Shown here in pieces: positions 49,001 through 55,000 of a DNA stretch of 64,000 nucleotides; position 1 is the first letter of the stretch; each line of letters begins with the position of its first letter. This DNA is from Telmatactis stephensoni (Eukaryota; Cnidaria; Anthozoa; Actiniaria; Isophelliidae): the NCBI GenBank assembly GCA_029948255.1, contig JALIZF010001762.1, positions 186,001 through 250,000 of the forward strand, given 5' to 3'. The position numbers were made by a program, and so were the translations under genes. A model generated the notes under the pieces. It was not told where the DNA came from. It made no database searches and worked only from the letters and a program-made list of their open reading frames with translations.

Positions 49001-52000
49001 TCTGACATTAGACACCACGAATTTAGGCAGGTCGTTTTATGTAAAACAAGAACAAACTTTGGCCCAGGACGGAACCGGCCTAAGGTACCCCTGAGAGCAC
49101 ATTAACATGATGTTGATGAACCTCTAAATCACTTCGGTACGATTATCGCTTTGATGCTTAATTATATAGCTGCCTCTAAATCACATATTGCCAACAGATA
49201 GATTTTTCTTTAACTTTGGCTGACTGTCCAATTTTTCTTAAATTGGACACTTGAAATTGGACAATTTACCAAAAAATAGAGATAAGTGCCCATAACTTGG
49301 ATTTAGAGGCAACTATATAATTAATAAGTAACAGGACTCAATGCTTGTCGACCAATTTGAAAAAACTGAACTAAAAAAATTCCTCTGACTGCCAAATTGG
49401 ACTCGGCCTGCGGCCTCGTCCAATTTTGGCAATCCTCGGAATTTTCTTCGTCCAATTATTTTCAAATTGGACAGCATGGAGTCCTATTACATATACAAAT
49501 TGATTGACTTAGGTAGAAGAGTTCATCGTCATAGGATTCACCTTCCAGAACAACTCTCTGAACTCTTCCACCTAAGTCAATCAATTTAGCATCAAAGCGA
49601 TAATCGTACCGAAGTGATTTAGAGGTTAGGATTTTTTGGCTCACGCCTTCAGCGCTCGTCAATAGTAAACCAAGAACAATAACAACCTCTGATACTCAGT
49701 GTAGGTGCGGCTTTAAAAACTCTAAATTTTACACAGAAGGTATGGGCTCATAATCGCTTTTGCCGACCAGAAATTTGAATTTTGAAAATTTGACATTTCG
49801 CTTAATATTGCGTGCAATGAGCTGGTAGATTACTTATATATAGCATTTATGTTCTGGGCTCAGTTTCTAATTTTCTTGACTTTAAACCGTATGCTTATGA
49901 GCAAAAGTTGTAAACAATGATCCTCCTATATACATAATTTACATTTTGCCTTCTTTAACCAAATAACTGTATGAGTTTATTTAACTTGTTGGTTCATCTT
50001 GCAGGTAGCCATTTGTGCCGGTGCTAATGTATACAAACCTTACTGTGCGATAGTAGTCGGTGTCATAGCTGGGCTGACGTATACACTATGGAGCTGGACT
50101 ATGTTAAAGCTGAAAGTCGACGATCCTCTTGACGCTGTTGCAGGTAAGGGCTGAAAAGCGTATTTAATAAATGATATTTTTTCATCTGATCTTGAAAGAA
50201 TTACTAAGCAGCTCATGCTGTGAATATATTAATATGAAACCTAGCCAATAAATGGACATAAAAATTCAGTAGAATAAGGAACTTAAGCAACCACAACGAC
50301 GACGGTGAGGAAGAATGATTTCAAAACAATAGACAACGCTATCTCTTTCGCTTGTTCATTTTCATGTGACATTCAAACTCAGAATTTTAAAATAAATCAA
50401 ACTTAAATATCAAATTTCTGTCCGAACGAAAAATAAGCTGATTTAGTTTTACAGGTTCCCGTTCTCTGCAGAACGTGATATCGAACTTTTCACGTCGTAG
50501 TTTCAGTACAGAATACGGTTGATTTCCTTGCACTTCTGCTCATTTGCACGTCAGTGTATTTATTGTGCTTTGTAATTAAGGCCACTGTTTTATACCGTCG
50601 TCGTCCTTGTTGCCGTCGTGTTTGCTTAAGGTCCCTTTAATTTTTGAATTCTAACGAGACTCGTGATTGGCTCTATGATCACTGGTGTGTTTGTCTTCGC
50701 CATGACAACACTTCCGTTAGATTTACCGTGATTATGAAAACACATCAATCAAAACAACCTACCAGTTACATACATCGAGTCGCCTGCTATAAAAGGAAAC
50801 TTTCGAAACATTCCAATCGAACATATTGCTAAATAATAGCGTTCACAAAACGGCTCTCAAAGAGAAATTACGACATTGACCCCGGGTCATGCTAGCAATA
50901 AAGTCTGTTAATAACTGGAGTCCATCAAGCTGTCAAAACATCGACACAACCAACATTAAGCGAGCCAATCACGAGTCTCGTTAGAATTCAAAAATGCACC
51001 AGCCAATCAGGATCTATTATCTATAATCCTGCTATTTGCTTGGGGTCTCAGAACACGATTTTGTTCGTTATTTCGCAGACGGACTTAACGGAGGAAAAGT
51101 GCGAATGTGACGCAGGCTAGCTAGTCATATCAAGGCTTTGTAACTAAATGCACTGCCTAAATTATCACCTTTTTGATTGTTTAAATGTTTAACTTAAGAA
51201 TATTTTAGCCAAACAACTGTTTTTGGTTCATTGCATAGATTAATCCATGTTTAATAAATTTCCTTAATTTGAATTGCATAACAGGAGGGAATTTTGTATT
51301 GCGCATGCACGCAACCGCTGATGCATAGCAATGCGATCGCAGGCGACAGAGATAATTTAAAATTTTCACTTCAAAAAATGTCCTCATTACGCAACGACAT
51401 TAGACAAAGCGAAGTCAGGCTCAAGTTATATAAGTGATTTCGAGCCGGCAGGGTTTTTTTTGTTAATTTGTTAATTTGTTTGTTTGTTTGTTTGTTTGTT
51501 TGTTTGTTTGCCGGTTTGTTTGTTTGTTTGTTTGTTTGTTTGTTTGTTTGTTTGTTTGTTTGTTTGTTTGTTTGTTTGTTTCTTTCTTTCTTTCTTTCTT
51601 TGTTTGTTAGTTTGTTTGTTTGTTTGTTTGTTTGTTTGTTTGTTTGTTTGTTTGTTTGTTGTTTTGCCTAAGTCAAAGAGCGAGGAAATGCGTATATACA
51701 TGCTCTACGTTTAGAAGAACATGCCATTGTCGGCTTTCGGAAAAGCGGAAAAACATTGTTCTACGCAAGTACATTTTATCATTTTTCAAATTGATCAAAG
51801 ATGGTATCTGTCCATATTTCAATACAGAATTGAAATAAGTTTGTCGGTATTTTTTAAGCGTGCTCAACAATAGGGCTTTTAACAAGAAGTAGAGCTGAAT
51901 TTTTGCATTAATTAGTTGCAAAAACATTAAGTTTTTAGGTTGTTGGCGATTTTTTGTGGCATTAAACTTAACATTTCGTGAAAATGCTGTTATTGCTGAT

Positions 52001-55000
52001 TAGAATTATTACTGAAGTTCAAGGTGGAGATCCTATGTTGATAAAAAAATAATAATAATAATGTTTAATGAGGATACCAACTTCACCGGTAAAGGTGATT
52101 TACAGAAGGGTCCTAACATAAAGATAAATAAATATAAAACCTAAAATCTATATATCTAAATATAAAAATATAAAAAACTATAAAAACAGTGATTCAAAAA
52201 TATAAAAAATATAAAATACAAATAAATGTATATTATATGTATAAAAGCATCACTAATAAAGTCGTCAATTAACTAAGTCAAGCTTTGAAATTCGTTTCTT
52301 AAAAATTATTAAAGTTGCAGCCTCACGTATAGTGATGCATATCTTATTCCACACAATGGCAGCAAAGTTAAGTGTGGTCCAATGGCCCCACCTAGTGTGA
52401 GCTTGTGACTTTCGGACATTATTCCTATTTCTAGTATCATATTGATGGAAATCCTTATTTAACTTGTATTCAAACGTATGCTCTAATAAGTTATTATGAC
52501 ATTTATACAAGAAAATAGCACGATGTTCTGCCCTCCTTTGATCTAATTTTTTCCATGAAAGTTTCTCTAGAGCCTCACTAGCAGAGGCTCGTGGGGGTAA
52601 ATCTAATATAATTCGTGCTGCCTTATTATGGAGCACCTGAAGCTCAGACATTAACGTTACATTACCTCTGCCCCCCCACACTATATCACCGTAATCAAAC
52701 AGTGATAATACGAAACTATTGAAAAATGTAATCCTAGCATTGATCGGTAAATAAGACTTAATTCGCCTTAAAAGGCCTAATTTCTTATTTATCTTAGTTT
52801 TAATGTAATCAAGATGATCATTCCATGTAAGATCCTTATTAATAACAATGCCTAAATAATTGAAAGAGTCAACTTCATCTAAACGTTGACCATCAATAGA
52901 AATACCTAAGCAGTCAATATTACTTAATCGTTTACTACTACCTATTAGCATAAACTTAGATTAAGATATATTCAAAGAAAGTTGATTTCTTTTTAACCAG
53001 TTCCCAACCTTAATTAAATCTGAATTTAATTTAGATTCCACATCAAAAGTTGACTTCGAGGAATAAAACAGTACTGTATCGTCAGCATACATTGAAATTT
53101 TGCAATGTTCTAATTGGTTTGGTAAATCGTTTATATAGACGATGAACAGCAATGGCCCCAAAATCGAACCTTGAGCGACGCCAATCGAGATGTTCTCCTT
53201 GTCAGATTGGGTATTATTACATACAGTTACTTGAGAACGGTTATGAAGAAATGATCTAAACCAGTCGCAAACGGTGTTGTCCACACCAATGGCATATAGT
53301 TTACGCAGAAGGATGCTGTGGCTCACTGAGTCGAACGCCTTCGTCATATCCAGAAAGACGACACCAGCAACTGACCCATTATCCATAGAGTGAAATATCT
53401 CATCAGTAAACTTTGCAGTGGCAGAAATAGTGGAAGATTTCAGCCTAAACCCAAATTGTTTGGTTGACAACAACTTCTTTTCTCTCAGATAAGAGTAAAA
53501 CTGATCATGAACCGCCTTTTCCAAGATCTTACTTAGCGTAGGTAATACGGAGATAGGACGGTAATTTGAAGGGTTTTGCTTATCGCCTTTTTTAAATAAA
53601 GGCACCACCCTGGCATCTTTCCATATGGATGGAAAAGTCTTTGTTTGTAATGACAGATTAAACAGGGCAGTTAATGATGGCGTGATGATACTCGAAGCGT
53701 CCTTCAAAAGGCGCGCACTTATCTTGTCCAAGCCTACAGCTTTGTTCGGTTTTAATTTATTAAGTGCATCAGTGACAAACTTTTCTGTGATGGAGTCAAA
53801 ACTGAAGGAAGGACCAGCGATGGTACTTCTATCAACCACATTAGTAGACAAATCACAAGAGAACTTTTTTGCTAACTCTTTTCCAATGTTAACAAAAAAA
53901 GAGTTCATTGCTGACGCAATAGAACTAGTAGATGTTAAAGTGATGCCATCAACTGATATACTTGAAATATTGCAAGATGAGTTTGAATTAGGCAAAGTTT
54001 CTTTAAGTACTCTCCAAAATTCCTTAGGGTTTCCCTTACAATCTTGTATCAGATTAGTATAATATTCTGATTTGGCTTTCTTTATCTTACGATGAACCTT
54101 GTTCCTCAATTGACGATATTTTGTCCAATGGTGGCCGGATTTGTTTCTTTTGGCTTTCTTTAAATGGAAATTGCGGTCTCTTATGCAATTGGATATTTCA
54201 GAAGTCATCCAGGGTGTTTGGGCTCCCCTTACTTTTCGCAATTTTATAGGGGCGTGTGTGTCTGCTACTTCCAAAAACAGTTTATTCCAAGTATTTACAC
54301 AATCATCTATGTCTTCAGAGTTGTTGAAAACCACATGCCAGGGAACTTGTTCAAGGTCTTTTATGAATGACTGTTTATTGTAGTTCGTAAAGGAACGAGA
54401 TTCTATAAGTTTAGGAGGAACTCGTACAAGACCAGACTTAAAAACGCAAAAAACTAGTGAGTGATTACTGAGACCAGGGTCAGTAACTCCAGTGTCGACA
54501 ATTTTCTGATTAGCATTAGTAAATATCAAATCAATTAACGTGGATGAGTGCTCAGTTATTCTTGTAGGTGAATTGATCCTTTGTTTGAAGTTGTAAAGTT
54601 CCATAACTCCCAGGAGCTTTCTTTTCAAGGACGAATTTGCATTTCTTCTGTTACGAGTGAAGTCAATGTTAAAATCACCCAATATAATTTTATCAGAATC
54701 TCGTTCAATCTTTACCAGAGAATCATTAAGATTATCTAGAAAAGTGTCCATAGACTGGTTGGGAGGTCTATAGATACACCCAATTACCAAGGGTTTAGAT
54801 CTAGTGCGTGTGATCTCAATCCAAATAGCTTCATTTCCATTACTGAGATCTGTGCGATTACGACAAACTAGACCTTCACGGCAATACATTGCAACACCAC
54901 CACCAGATTTATCCCGATTTTGAGTAGGAGCAATAAAAACATTTCGCTCTAAAGTAATTTATGCAAGAAAATGAAGAGTAAATAACGTTGATCAAAAACT

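Larger units (their letters stand above)
52048..54958 (-). mobile_element. 5'-truncated APE-type LINE (Jockey/CR1 group) with one premature stop
   Basis: Runs from about 54958 (truncated just before ERNVFIAPTQNRDKSGGGVA) to a (TTA)n tail at about 52048. The two large frames are in the same register and separated by a single TAA at 52961-52963. A 3' UTR of about 200 bp follows. It lies in amt intron 8, antisense to the gene. Confidence 0.9.

Noticed and set aside
51468..51714. Leu-Phe-Val-Cys and Lys-Gln-Thr-Asn repeat frames on both strands
   Set aside because: Microsatellite (TTTG)n artefact.
53625..54062. 145-residue + frame
   Set aside because: Antisense shadow of the LINE reverse transcriptase on the minus strand.
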